DNA of 64,000 bases from positions 1 through 64,000 of the forward strand of contig DAOSVM010000004.1 of NCBI GenBank assembly GCA_035379625.1, in the 5' to 3' direction. Below the pieces are notes generated by a model. It worked only from the letters and a program-made list of their open reading frames with translations. It was not told the DNA's origin and did not search any database. This document shows positions 45,723-54,618 of the stretch, one piece after another. Numbering within the stretch: position 1 is the first letter of the stretch; the number at the start of each line of letters is the position of its first letter. Both the position numbers and the translations under genes were made by a program. The stretch is from DAOSCP01 sp035379625. Its GTDB lineage: Bacteria > Bacteroidota > Ignavibacteria > Ignavibacteriales > DAOSCP01.

Positions 45723-46838
45723 ATGTCTTTAAAAACAGAAGAATTAGTATTAAATATGGGCCCTCAACACCCTTCAACTCATGGTGTTTTGAGATTAGAG
45801 TTGTTGGTCGATGGGGAAATTGTCAAAAACGTTATACCACATTTAGGTTATTTACATCGTTGTTTCGAAAAACATACTGAAGCATTACAATATTTTCAAA
45901 TTGTACCTTATACAGATAGATTAGACTATCTTGCATCGATGGGAAATAATTTTGGTTATGTTTTGACAATTGAAAAATTGTTAAAAATTGAAGTTCCAGA
46001 AAGAGTTGAATATATACGAGTTATAACAGCTGAATTACAACGTATCGCATCACACCTTGTAGCTATTGGAACTTTTGGTATTGATGTTGGAGCATTTACA
46101 CCATTCCTTTTCTGCTTTAGAGATAGAGAGATAATATTAAATCTATTTGAAGAAATCACTGGTGCACGATTCTTATATAATTTTATGGCTGTTGGTGGTT
46201 TGAATTACGATTTATCTAATGGTTGGGTAGATAAAGTAAAAGATTTCATAAAATATTTCCGCCCAAAATTAAAAGAGCTTAATGACCTATTGTCTTTTAA
46301 TAAAATTTTTATAGAAAGAACAGCAAGTGTTGGTATTTTGCCAGCAGATATGGCTATAAATTATGGTGTTAGTGGGCCGATGTTAAGAGCATCAGGTGTA
46401 AAATATGACATTAGAAAAAATGATCCATATTCAATATATAATAGATTTGATTTTGATATTCCAGTAGGTCAGGGATTACAAGGAACAGTAGGCGATACTT
46501 GGGATAGATATTGGGTTAGAGTTTTAGAAATTGAAGAAAGTTTAAAAATTGTTGAACAAGCAATTGAACAAATTCCTGAAGGTGATGTTAAAGCTGCTAT
46601 TCCTAAAAAAATAAAGCCACCTGTAGGTACAGCATATGGACGAGTTGAAAATCCAAGAGGAGAACTGGGCTTTTTTGTTGTTAGTGATGGTGGAAATAAT
46701 CCATTTAGAGTAAAAGTAAGACCACCTTCATTCTGTAACTTAAGTGTGATTAATGAAATTTGTAAAAATAATCTTGTCTCAGACGTTGTTGCTATTCTTG
46801 GTAGCACAGATATAGTTCTCGGCGAAGTTGATAGATAA
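45723..46838 (+). CDS. nuoD: NADH-quinone oxidoreductase subunit D
   Basis: 49-kDa-type subunit that forms the quinone pocket with NuoB, 371 residues. LNMGPQHPSTHGVLRLEL at the start, HLGYLHRCFEKHTE, ERVEYIRVITAELQRIASHL and the C-terminal SDVVAILGSTDIVLGEVDR are canonical. The HRC and HPSTH motifs supply quinone-site residues. Confidence 0.96.
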   Translation: MSLKTEELVLNMGPQHPSTHGVLRLELLVDGEIVKNVIPHLGYLHRCFEKHTEALQYFQIVPYTDRLDYLASMGNNFGYVLTIEKLLKIEVPERVEYIRVITAELQRIASHLVAIGTFGIDVGAFTPFLFCFRDREIILNLFEEITGARFLYNFMAVGGLNYDLSNGWVDKVKDFIKYFRPKLKELNDLLSFNKIFIERTASVGILPADMAINYGVSGPMLRASGVKYDIRKNDPYSIYNRFDFDIPVGQGLQGTVGDTWDRYWVRVLEIEESLKIVEQAIEQIPEGDVKAAIPKKIKPPVGTAYGRVENPRGELGFFVVSDGGNNPFRVKVRPPSFCNLSVINEICKNNLVSDVVAILGSTDIVLGEVDR

Positions 46839-46862
46839 TTTCAAACAAACTAATAATGAATT

Positions 46863-47918
46863 ATGAATAATTTAGTACAAGAAATAATTGTAAATTTATT
46901 ACTTGCAGCCGCTCCATTATTTTTATGGATATTGCCATATGCATTATTGGCTGTTTATTTAGAAAGAAAGATATCGGGGTTTATGCAAGATAGACTTGGT
47001 CCGATGAGAGTTGGTAAATGGGGTTTATTGCAATCATTAGCTGATATTGTAAAATTATTACAAAAAGAAGATATAATGGCAGATGCTGTAGACAAAAAAT
47101 TATTTAATTTAGCACCGCTATTAGTTTTTATAGGTAGTTATGCAGCATTTGCAACAATACCTTTTAGTAGTATTTATATTGGTTCCAATATTGATTTAGG
47201 AGTTTTCTTTGTAACTGCTATTTCTGCACTTGTGGTTGCAGGTTTATTATTAGGTGCATGGGCTTCTAATAATAAGTATTCATTATATGGTGGTATGAGA
47301 ACAGCTGCCCAAATTGTAAGTTATGAAATTCCAACAGCAATTGTTATTTTGTCTGTGGTAATAATAGCAGGGACATTTAATCTTAAAGAGATGAGTGAGC
47401 AACAAACAGCAAATATTTTTAATTGGTATATTTTTGGTGGTCCAGAATTAGGTTTGAAGAAATTTATTCTAATACCATTTATGTTGGTTGGAACGGTGAT
47501 ATATTTTATAAGCTCATTGGCAGAAGTAAATAGAACTCCATTCGATATTCCTGAAGCTGAATCAGAAATTATTGGTGGTTATCATACCGAGTATAGTGGG
47601 ATGAAATTTGCATTTTTCTTTTTGGCAGAATATGCAAATATGTTTGCTGTTTCAGCTATAATTACTATTTTATTCTTTGGTGGTTATCAATCTCCATTTG
47701 GATACTTGGGAAATTTATTAAATATAAAATGGTTAGTTGGTGTAGAGCAAATATTTTGGTTCTTATTCAAAGGTTTATTATTTGTTTTTGTACAAATGTG
47801 GTTAAGGTGGACACTTCCAAGATTACGTATTGACCAATTAATGGTTACATGTTGGAAATATTTAATTCCAATTTCGCTAGTAAATTTAATAATTATCGCT
47901 TTTATATCACTATTATAA
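46863..47918 (+). CDS. nuoH: NADH-quinone oxidoreductase subunit H
   Basis: Membrane subunit joining the two arms and lining the quinone channel, 351 residues with about 8 helices. AVYLERKISGFMQDRLGPMRVGKWG, QIVSYEIP, EVNRTPFDIPEAESEIIGGYHTEYSG and the final MWLRWTLPRLRIDQLM are family signatures. No nuoG lies before it, unlike the 13-14 gene operons. Confidence 0.96.
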   Translation: MNNLVQEIIVNLLLAAAPLFLWILPYALLAVYLERKISGFMQDRLGPMRVGKWGLLQSLADIVKLLQKEDIMADAVDKKLFNLAPLLVFIGSYAAFATIPFSSIYIGSNIDLGVFFVTAISALVVAGLLLGAWASNNKYSLYGGMRTAAQIVSYEIPTAIVILSVVIIAGTFNLKEMSEQQTANIFNWYIFGGPELGLKKFILIPFMLVGTVIYFISSLAEVNRTPFDIPEAESEIIGGYHTEYSGMKFAFFFLAEYANMFAVSAIITILFFGGYQSPFGYLGNLLNIKWLVGVEQIFWFLFKGLLFVFVQMWLRWTLPRLRIDQLMVTCWKYLIPISLVNLIIIAFISLL

Positions 47919-47931
47919 GAAGGCGTTTAAT

Positions 47932-48504
47932 ATGAAGGAATATTTTAAAAATATATATGAAACCATATCAACTGTTCTTGTAGGAATGGGTGTTACTTGG
48001 AAGCATTTATTCGAAAAGAAAGTAACAATCCAATATCCTGATGAAAGGTTAACACTTCCAGAACGTGAAAGAAATAGACTTTATGTTGATATGGAAGATT
48101 GTATTGGTTGTCGACAATGTGAAAATGCTTGTCCAGTTGATTGTATTGAAATTGAGACAGTTAAGGCATTACCTGGTGAAGATGCTGGTAAAACAAAAGC
48201 GGGGCAAAAGAAGGTATTTTTTGTTACAAAATTTAATATAGATTTTTCAAAATGTTGTTTTTGTTCATTCTGTGTTTTCCCATGTCCTACTAATTGTATA
48301 AAAATGACAGATGAATTCGAATATTCTGAATACAGTAGAAATAATTTAATATATAATTTCTCTGTTTTCACACCAGAAGAAGCTGAAGAAAAGAAGAGGA
48401 AATTTGCAGAATTTGAAAAAGAAAAAGCAGCACAAAAAGCTGCCGCCGTAGCAGCTCAAAAGCCTGCTGAGACTAATACAAATACATCTAACAATAATCA
48501 GTAA
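47932..48504 (+). CDS. nuoI: NADH-quinone oxidoreductase subunit I
   Basis: Peripheral ferredoxin-like subunit with two 4Fe-4S clusters (N6a, N6b), 190 residues. Motifs are CIGCRQCENACPVDC near 56 and CCFCSFCVFPCPTNC near 105. A C-terminal tail rich in Ala, Lys, Gln and Asn (about 150-190) is extra to the core and of unknown role. Confidence 0.95.
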   Translation: MKEYFKNIYETISTVLVGMGVTWKHLFEKKVTIQYPDERLTLPERERNRLYVDMEDCIGCRQCENACPVDCIEIETVKALPGEDAGKTKAGQKKVFFVTKFNIDFSKCCFCSFCVFPCPTNCIKMTDEFEYSEYSRNNLIYNFSVFTPEEAEEKKRKFAEFEKEKAAQKAAAVAAQKPAETNTNTSNNNQ

Positions 48505-48512
48505 GTGATACT

Positions 48513-49037
48513 ATGAACATTTATGACTTAGCATTTTATGTATTGGCATTTATAACAATTTTATCTGCTGTAATTGTTGTTTTCAATAGAAATTTAGTTT
48601 ATTCAGCATATTCTTTGTTATTTACATTATTATCAATCTCTGGATTATATGTACTTTTATTAGCTGATTTCATTGCTATTGTACAAATTGTTGTATATGT
48701 GGGGGGTATTCTAATATTATTACTTTTTGGTATAATGTTAACACAAGAACAAGTAAAGGTACCAGTTAAAGCCAATGTTGTTTATATTGCTTTATCAATG
48801 TTATCTATTGGGTTAATTGCTGCTTTCTTGTATAAATATTTGTTCACTGCTGGCAATATAAATTTGCCTAATTTAAGTGGTCAACAAGGTACATTTATTT
48901 CTGGCAAATCGACTATTAAATATATTGGTAACGAATTATTAACAAATTATGTATTGTATTTCGAATTATTAGGTATGGTTCTATTAATTGCTCTTATTGG
49001 TGCAACAACTATTGCAAGAAAAGAAAATAATAGGTGA
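48513..49037 (+). CDS. nuoJ: NADH-quinone oxidoreductase subunit J
   Basis: Membrane subunit of 174 residues with five helices. NRNLVYSAYSLLFTLLSISGLYVLL and IVQIVVYVGGILILLLFGIML are conserved in NuoJ and include the helix that bends during turnover. It ends 3 bases before the nuoK start. Confidence 0.94.
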   Translation: MNIYDLAFYVLAFITILSAVIVVFNRNLVYSAYSLLFTLLSISGLYVLLLADFIAIVQIVVYVGGILILLLFGIMLTQEQVKVPVKANVVYIALSMLSIGLIAAFLYKYLFTAGNINLPNLSGQQGTFISGKSTIKYIGNELLTNYVLYFELLGMVLLIALIGATTIARKENNR

Positions 49038-49040
49038 AAT

Positions 49041-49352
49041 GTGGAACATATAACATTAAATCATTTCTTATTCGTTAGTATATCACTTTTTTTATTAGGT
49101 TTAATTGCTATTATAATAAGAAAAAATGCAATTATGGTTCTAATGGGTGTGGAATTGATACTAAATTCGGCAAATATCAATTTTGTTGCATTTTCCCGGT
49201 TTTCTGGGAACTTGATTAATGGGCATGTTTATACTTTAGTTGTTATTGTATTAGCTGCTGCTGAAGCTGCTATTGGATTAGCAATTGTACTTAATCTTTA
49301 TAGATTAAATCAAAATATCAATGTTGATGAAATAGATCAATTAAAAAATTAA
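49041..49352 (+). CDS. nuoK: NADH-quinone oxidoreductase subunit K
   Basis: Small three-helix membrane subunit of 103 residues using a GTG start; AGGTGA at the nuoJ stop is the ribosome site. VLMGVELILNSANINFVAFS carries the conserved glutamate of the proton channel, and VLAAAEAAIGLAIVLNLYR the second. Related to the Mrp antiporter MrpC. Confidence 0.95.
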   Translation: MEHITLNHFLFVSISLFLLGLIAIIIRKNAIMVLMGVELILNSANINFVAFSRFSGNLINGHVYTLVVIVLAAAEAAIGLAIVLNLYRLNQNINVDEIDQLKN

Positions 49353-49366
49353 TTTAAGATGTAATT

Positions 49367-51448
49367 ATGGATCAATTACTTATTAATTTGTCGGTAGCAA
49401 CATTATTTATCCCAATTATTGGTTTTATTATTGTTTTACTTTTTGGAAAAAGATTTAAGAAGTTGTTCCTTTTTGAAGTTGTATTACTCGGAATAAATCT
49501 TTTGTTATCAATTTATATTGCTATAGTAAAACTAGCTTACTATCCAATGCAAAAATTTGTATCTGAATTTACTTGGATACATTTTATTTCTACATCTAAA
49601 TATGTACCAAGTATTACTTTTGATTTAGGCGTTATGCTTGATAATGTTACAGTTATAATGTTATTTGTTGTAAATTTGATAAGCTTTTTAGTTCATCTTT
49701 TCTCTATTGAATATATGCACGGTGATAAAAGATATTCAAGATATTTTGCTTATCTTGGATTATTTACATTTTCAATGTTAGGTATAGTTTTAACACATAA
49801 TCTGTTAATGATATATATTTTCTGGGAACTAGTAGGGGTATCATCCTACCTTTTAATTGGTTTCTGGTTTGAAAAGTGGTCAGCTGCAAATGCTTCTAAA
49901 AAAGCAATGTTAATGAATAGAGTTGGTGACACAGGACTTTTATTAGGAATTTTAATCTTATTCACAAATTATGGAACATTTACCTTTGATAAAATTTTCC
50001 AACAAATAGCTGCTGGTAATTTACCATTTGGAAGTTATGCTTGGTTGACAGCAGCAGGAATATTGATTTTTATGGGGGCTGTTGGAAAATCAGCTCAATT
50101 TCCTTTACATTTATGGTTACCTGACGCTATGGAAGGTCCAACTCCTGTAAGTGCTTTAATTCACGCTGCAACAATGGTTGCTGCTGGTGTTTATCTGGTC
50201 GCAAGAGTATTTGTAATGTTAACTGCTGATGCATTATTGTTTATAGCTGTTATTGGAGCAATTACCTCATTTATTGCTGCAACTATAGCATTTACACAAA
50301 ACGATATAAAAAAAGTACTTGCTTATTCAACTGTTAGTCAGTTAGGGTATATGATAATGGCTCTTGGTGTTGGAGCCTACTCATACGCATTTTTCCATCT
50401 TGTAACTCATGCATTCTTTAAGGCTTGTATGTTTTTAGGTTCTGGTTCGGTAATTCATGCTATGCATCACGAACAAGATATGCGTGAAATGGGTGGTTTA
50501 AAAGATAAAATGCCGATTACATTCTGGACATTTATCATTGCAACACTTGCCATTTCTGGTGTTCCATTTACTTCTGGATTTTTAAGCAAAGATGGTATTT
50601 TACTTGCAACATTAGCTTTTGGTAAATTAACTGGTCATTGGTTAATTCCTATTATAGCTTATTCTGTTGCTGGTATGACAGCTTTCTATATGTTCAGATT
50701 AATTTATCTTGTTTTCTTTGGAGAACCAAGAAATCATCATAAATATGAACATGCACATGAAAGCCCAATTGTAATGACTTTGCCACTTATAATTTTAAGT
50801 ACTTTATCAGTATTTTGGTGGTATAGTTTAAATCCAATAGATCCATCAAATGGTGTGTTTCTTGAAAAGGTAAAAACTCCAAATTCTATAGTACCTGACG
50901 TTCAAAGATTTCAATTTATGATTCAAGATAAAGCAAAAGAAGTTGTTAACAATATAACTCATTCAGAACTTTATATGGAGACATTACACCACTTCCACTA
51001 TACTGCTTTAGCTATGTCTCTTATTTTAGCTGGTTTAGGTATTCTATTAGCAACTTACATTTACAAATGGAGAAAAATTGATGTTGATGCTTTGGCTGAA
51101 AAAATCAAACCTTTATATCTTTTTTCTTTAAATAAATGGTATTTGGACGAATTTGTTCAAATTGTATTTGTAAATTCAGCATTGAAATTTAGCAAAGCTC
51201 TTGCGTGGTTCGATTTAAATGTTGTAGATGGTATAGTTAACGGTTCTGCTTTTGTCCTTAGACAAATATCTGCTTTGGGTGGTTTGATTGATAAATACAT
51301 AGTTGATGGCGCTGTTAATTTAACAGCCGAAATTATTGGTGTTTTTGGAAAAGGTTTCTCAAAAATTCAAACTGGAAAAGTTCAAAGTTATGTTCTTTAT
51401 GCTGTTTTCAGTATAATTCTATTGTTCTTTATAGTTAAGTTTTTTTAA
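49367..51448 (+). CDS. nuoL: NADH-quinone oxidoreductase subunit L
   Basis: Largest antiporter-like proton-pumping subunit, 693 residues. IYIFWELVGVSSYLLIGFWFEK, NRVGDTGLLLG, LHLWLPDAMEGPTPVSALIHAATMVAAGVYL near 240-270 and HAFFKACMFLGSGSVIHAMHHEQDMREMGGL near 345 are textbook NuoL. The C-terminal part (about 560-693) forms the long lateral helix and last membrane helix. Confidence 0.97.
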   Translation: MDQLLINLSVATLFIPIIGFIIVLLFGKRFKKLFLFEVVLLGINLLLSIYIAIVKLAYYPMQKFVSEFTWIHFISTSKYVPSITFDLGVMLDNVTVIMLFVVNLISFLVHLFSIEYMHGDKRYSRYFAYLGLFTFSMLGIVLTHNLLMIYIFWELVGVSSYLLIGFWFEKWSAANASKKAMLMNRVGDTGLLLGILILFTNYGTFTFDKIFQQIAAGNLPFGSYAWLTAAGILIFMGAVGKSAQFPLHLWLPDAMEGPTPVSALIHAATMVAAGVYLVARVFVMLTADALLFIAVIGAITSFIAATIAFTQNDIKKVLAYSTVSQLGYMIMALGVGAYSYAFFHLVTHAFFKACMFLGSGSVIHAMHHEQDMREMGGLKDKMPITFWTFIIATLAISGVPFTSGFLSKDGILLATLAFGKLTGHWLIPIIAYSVAGMTAFYMFRLIYLVFFGEPRNHHKYEHAHESPIVMTLPLIILSTLSVFWWYSLNPIDPSNGVFLEKVKTPNSIVPDVQRFQFMIQDKAKEVVNNITHSELYMETLHHFHYTALAMSLILAGLGILLATYIYKWRKIDVDALAEKIKPLYLFSLNKWYLDEFVQIVFVNSALKFSKALAWFDLNVVDGIVNGSAFVLRQISALGGLIDKYIVDGAVNLTAEIIGVFGKGFSKIQTGKVQSYVLYAVFSIILLFFIVKFF

Positions 51449-51475
51449 TCATAAGAATTTACAAGGTGTTGATCT

Positions 51476-53077
51476 ATGGTAACATTTCCATATTTATCGC
51501 TTATTACATTTTTACCAATATTAGGAATGATTATAATTTTATTTATTCCTAAATCAAAAGCACAAGTTATTAAATATTTAACGTTATTCATCACTCTTGT
51601 TCAACTTGTACTTTCTGTTATAGTTTTACTTAAATTTAACTATAACTTAGGTGGAATTTTCGATCCAAAATCATTCCAATTTATTGAAAAATTCACCTGG
51701 ATAAAAATAGATAATTTTGCATGGCTCGGTACTGTAAAAATTGATTATTTCTTGGGTATTGACGGTATCAGTGCTCCAATGGTATTGTTAACTTCTTTAA
51801 TTGCTTTAATAGCAGCGATTTCGTCGTGGAATATTGAAAAAATGGTAAAAGGTTACTTTTTAATGTACCTATTGTTAGATACAGGTATGATGGGTACTTT
51901 TGTTGCATTAGATTTCTTCTTATTCTATGTATTTTGGGAGTTAATGCTTTTACCAATGTATTTCTTAATTGGTATATGGGGTGGCCCAAGAAAAGAATAT
52001 GCAGCTATAAAATTCTTTATATATACAATGTTCGGTAGTATTTTTATGTTAATCGCTATGATTGCATTATTCTTCAGCACTACTGAATTATTACCAAATG
52101 GTCAAGTAATTCATACCTTCAATATGCTTGCAATGATGGATCCTGCAAATTATTTGAAAGATGGTATTTTGTCAATTACAAATCCTAATAATTTAAGATT
52201 ACTAGCATATCTCGGTTTATTTATAGGTTTTGCTATTAAAATTCCTATGTTCCCATTCCATACTTGGTTGCCTGATGCTCACGTAGAAGCTCCAACTCCT
52301 ATAAGTGTTATTCTTGCTGGTGTGTTATTGAAATTAGGTACATATGGAATTATCAGAATTAATTATGCTATATTCCCAGATGTAACTTTCCAATTAGCTT
52401 GGTGGATTGGTTTATTTGGTGTAATAAATATTGTTTATGGTGCTTTGTGTGCTATGGCTCAACAAGATTTTAAGAAATTAATTGCTTATTCTTCAGTTTC
52501 ACATATGGGTTATGTTTTACTTGGTATGGCATCTTTAACAGTGACAGGTTTAAGTGGTGCGGTTTTCCAAATGTTTAACCATGGTACAATTACAGCAATG
52601 TTATTCTTACTTGTAGGTGTAATTTATGATAGAGCGCATACACGTGGAATTAACGAATTTGGTGGATTAGCAGCTCATATGCCAATTTATTCTGGTTTTG
52701 TAACAATTGCTTTCTTTGCAGCTATTGGTATTCCAGGATTTAGTGGTTTTGTATCAGAAGCTCTTGTATTCATGGGTGGTTTCAGTTCAATTGTTACACG
52801 AATCCTTACAATCGTTGGTACTTTGGGTATTCTTCTTGGCGCAAGTTATATGTTATGGACATTACAAAGAATTTATCTTGGCAAATTCAATGAAAAATGG
52901 TCATTTATGCAAGATTTAGATGCAAGAGAATACACAATGCTCATTCCTTTATCTGTAGTTGTTATATTTTTAGGTGTTTATCCTTCTGCTATGATAAATC
53001 TTATGAATAAATCTGTTGTTACCTTAATCGATTTTATGTCTAAAAATTATATTCACTTAAATGCTTTAGTAAAATAA
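51476..53077 (+). CDS. nuoM: NADH-quinone oxidoreductase subunit M
   Basis: Antiporter-like proton-pumping subunit of 533 residues. DGISAPMVLLTSLI, FFLFYVFWELMLLPMYFLIGIWGG (conserved Glu), FPFHTWLPDAHVEAPTPISVILAGVLLKLGTYG near 260 and IAYSSVSHMGYVLLG are conserved in NuoM. It follows nuoL by 27 bases. Confidence 0.97.
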   Translation: MVTFPYLSLITFLPILGMIIILFIPKSKAQVIKYLTLFITLVQLVLSVIVLLKFNYNLGGIFDPKSFQFIEKFTWIKIDNFAWLGTVKIDYFLGIDGISAPMVLLTSLIALIAAISSWNIEKMVKGYFLMYLLLDTGMMGTFVALDFFLFYVFWELMLLPMYFLIGIWGGPRKEYAAIKFFIYTMFGSIFMLIAMIALFFSTTELLPNGQVIHTFNMLAMMDPANYLKDGILSITNPNNLRLLAYLGLFIGFAIKIPMFPFHTWLPDAHVEAPTPISVILAGVLLKLGTYGIIRINYAIFPDVTFQLAWWIGLFGVINIVYGALCAMAQQDFKKLIAYSSVSHMGYVLLGMASLTVTGLSGAVFQMFNHGTITAMLFLLVGVIYDRAHTRGINEFGGLAAHMPIYSGFVTIAFFAAIGIPGFSGFVSEALVFMGGFSSIVTRILTIVGTLGILLGASYMLWTLQRIYLGKFNEKWSFMQDLDAREYTMLIPLSVVVIFLGVYPSAMINLMNKSVVTLIDFMSKNYIHLNALVK

Positions 53078-53090
53078 TATAAGATGCTCT

Positions 53091-54569
53091 ATGGAAAATA
53101 TATCATCAATAATACAAAATACGAAACTTATTTATCCTGAAATTGTACTTTCATTAGGTATCATAGTAGTTTTAATTTTCGATTTGATTTTCAAAAATGA
53201 AAAGAAACGATTTTTAAATTATATTACATTAGCAGTTTTAGCTGTTGTTGCTATAACATTAAGATTAACAAATTCTGCTAATAACACTCTCGCATTCAAT
53301 ATATTTCAGATAAATCAAATTGCTTATTACTTCAAATCAATTATTCTTTTAGCAACATTTGTTGTTCTATTGTATTTATTTACATCAAAAGAAGTGGATA
53401 ATTTTGTTAATAGATTAGGTGAATTTCATCTATTGATTTTAGGAATGCTCTTAGGTATGTTTTTTATTGTTGGAGCTGCTGACTTAATTTTAATCTATAT
53501 TGCAATGGAAACAATGTCACTATCTTCATACGTTCTTTCTGGATTTGATAAAACCAAAATGAGAAACAGTGAAGCCTCTTTGAAGTACTTAGTTTATGGC
53601 TCTGCTGCTTCTGGGATTATGTTATTTGGAATATCATTGATTTATGGAAGTTTTGCAACTACAAATATATTAGTAATCAAATATCTTTTATTAAATAATT
53701 TTATTGTAAATCCAATTATTGTAAATTTTGCAATAATTCTCTTACTTGTAGGAATATCTTATAAAATATCTGCTGCACCATTTCATTATTGGGCTCCTGA
53801 TGTTTATGAAGGTGCTCCTATTTCAATTACAGCTTATTTATCTGTAGCAAGCAAAGCTGCTGGTTTTGCAATGCTTATTAATGTATTGCAAACATTTGTA
53901 TTAAAGCAAAATCAAGGATGGATTGTTTATCCTGTTTTCGATTGGAAATTTATATTGATTATTCTTTCGGTTCTTTCTATGTTTTTTGGTAATTTTACTG
54001 CATTATGGCAAAACAATATAAAAAGAATGCTTGCATATTCTTCAATTGCTCATTTAGGATATATGCTATTAGGTATTATTGCATTTTCTGAACTTGGATT
54101 AGTTGCGGTTTTATCATATTTCTTAATTTATTTATTTATGAATTTAGGTGCTTTTTATGTAGCTATGGTTATTGCTGATAATTATGGAATTGAAAATATA
54201 GACGAATATAAAGGTTTAGGACCAAAATTACCATTTTTAGGTACAACTTTAGCAATATTTTTAGTTTCATTAGTTGGAATTCCCCCTTTAGCTGGTTTTA
54301 TTCCTAAATTTTATTTGTTCACTGCTTTAATTGAAAAAGATATGATTCTCCTTTCAGTTATTGCTTTAATTAATACAGTTATTTCTCTTTATTATTACAT
54401 TAGAGTATTGAAAGAAATGTACCTATCAAATTCTGAAAGGGATGATATTACAGAACAAAATATTGATCCTCTAAATAAATATATACCAATATTATTATCT
54501 ATTCCCATATTGTTATTTGGTGTATATTTCTCACCAATTTATGAATTTTTAAAAAACATTGTTAAATAA
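53091..54569 (+). CDS. nuoN: NADH-quinone oxidoreductase subunit N
   Basis: Third antiporter-like subunit, 492 residues with about 14 helices. LIYIAMETMSLSSYVLSGF (conserved Glu), EASLKYLVYGSAASGIMLFG, APFHYWAPDVYEGAPISITAYLSVASKAAGFA near 240 and MLAYSSIAHLGYMLLG are NuoN features. It closes the operon; a strong hairpin follows within 4 bases of the stop. Confidence 0.97.
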   Translation: MENISSIIQNTKLIYPEIVLSLGIIVVLIFDLIFKNEKKRFLNYITLAVLAVVAITLRLTNSANNTLAFNIFQINQIAYYFKSIILLATFVVLLYLFTSKEVDNFVNRLGEFHLLILGMLLGMFFIVGAADLILIYIAMETMSLSSYVLSGFDKTKMRNSEASLKYLVYGSAASGIMLFGISLIYGSFATTNILVIKYLLLNNFIVNPIIVNFAIILLLVGISYKISAAPFHYWAPDVYEGAPISITAYLSVASKAAGFAMLINVLQTFVLKQNQGWIVYPVFDWKFILIILSVLSMFFGNFTALWQNNIKRMLAYSSIAHLGYMLLGIIAFSELGLVAVLSYFLIYLFMNLGAFYVAMVIADNYGIENIDEYKGLGPKLPFLGTTLAIFLVSLVGIPPLAGFIPKFYLFTALIEKDMILLSVIALINTVISLYYYIRVLKEMYLSNSERDDITEQNIDPLNKYIPILLSIPILLFGVYFSPIYEFLKNIVK

Positions 54570-54572
54570 AGT

Positions 54573-54600
54573 AATAAGCTATCCAATTGGATAGCTTATT
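54573..54600. terminator. Terminator after the nuo operon
   Basis: Perfect 12-bp stem AATAAGCTATCC/GGATAGCTTATT with an AATT loop, followed by TTAAT. The T tract after it is short, but stem strength and position support termination. Confidence 0.8.
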
Positions 54601-54618
54601 TTAATAAGGAATCACATA

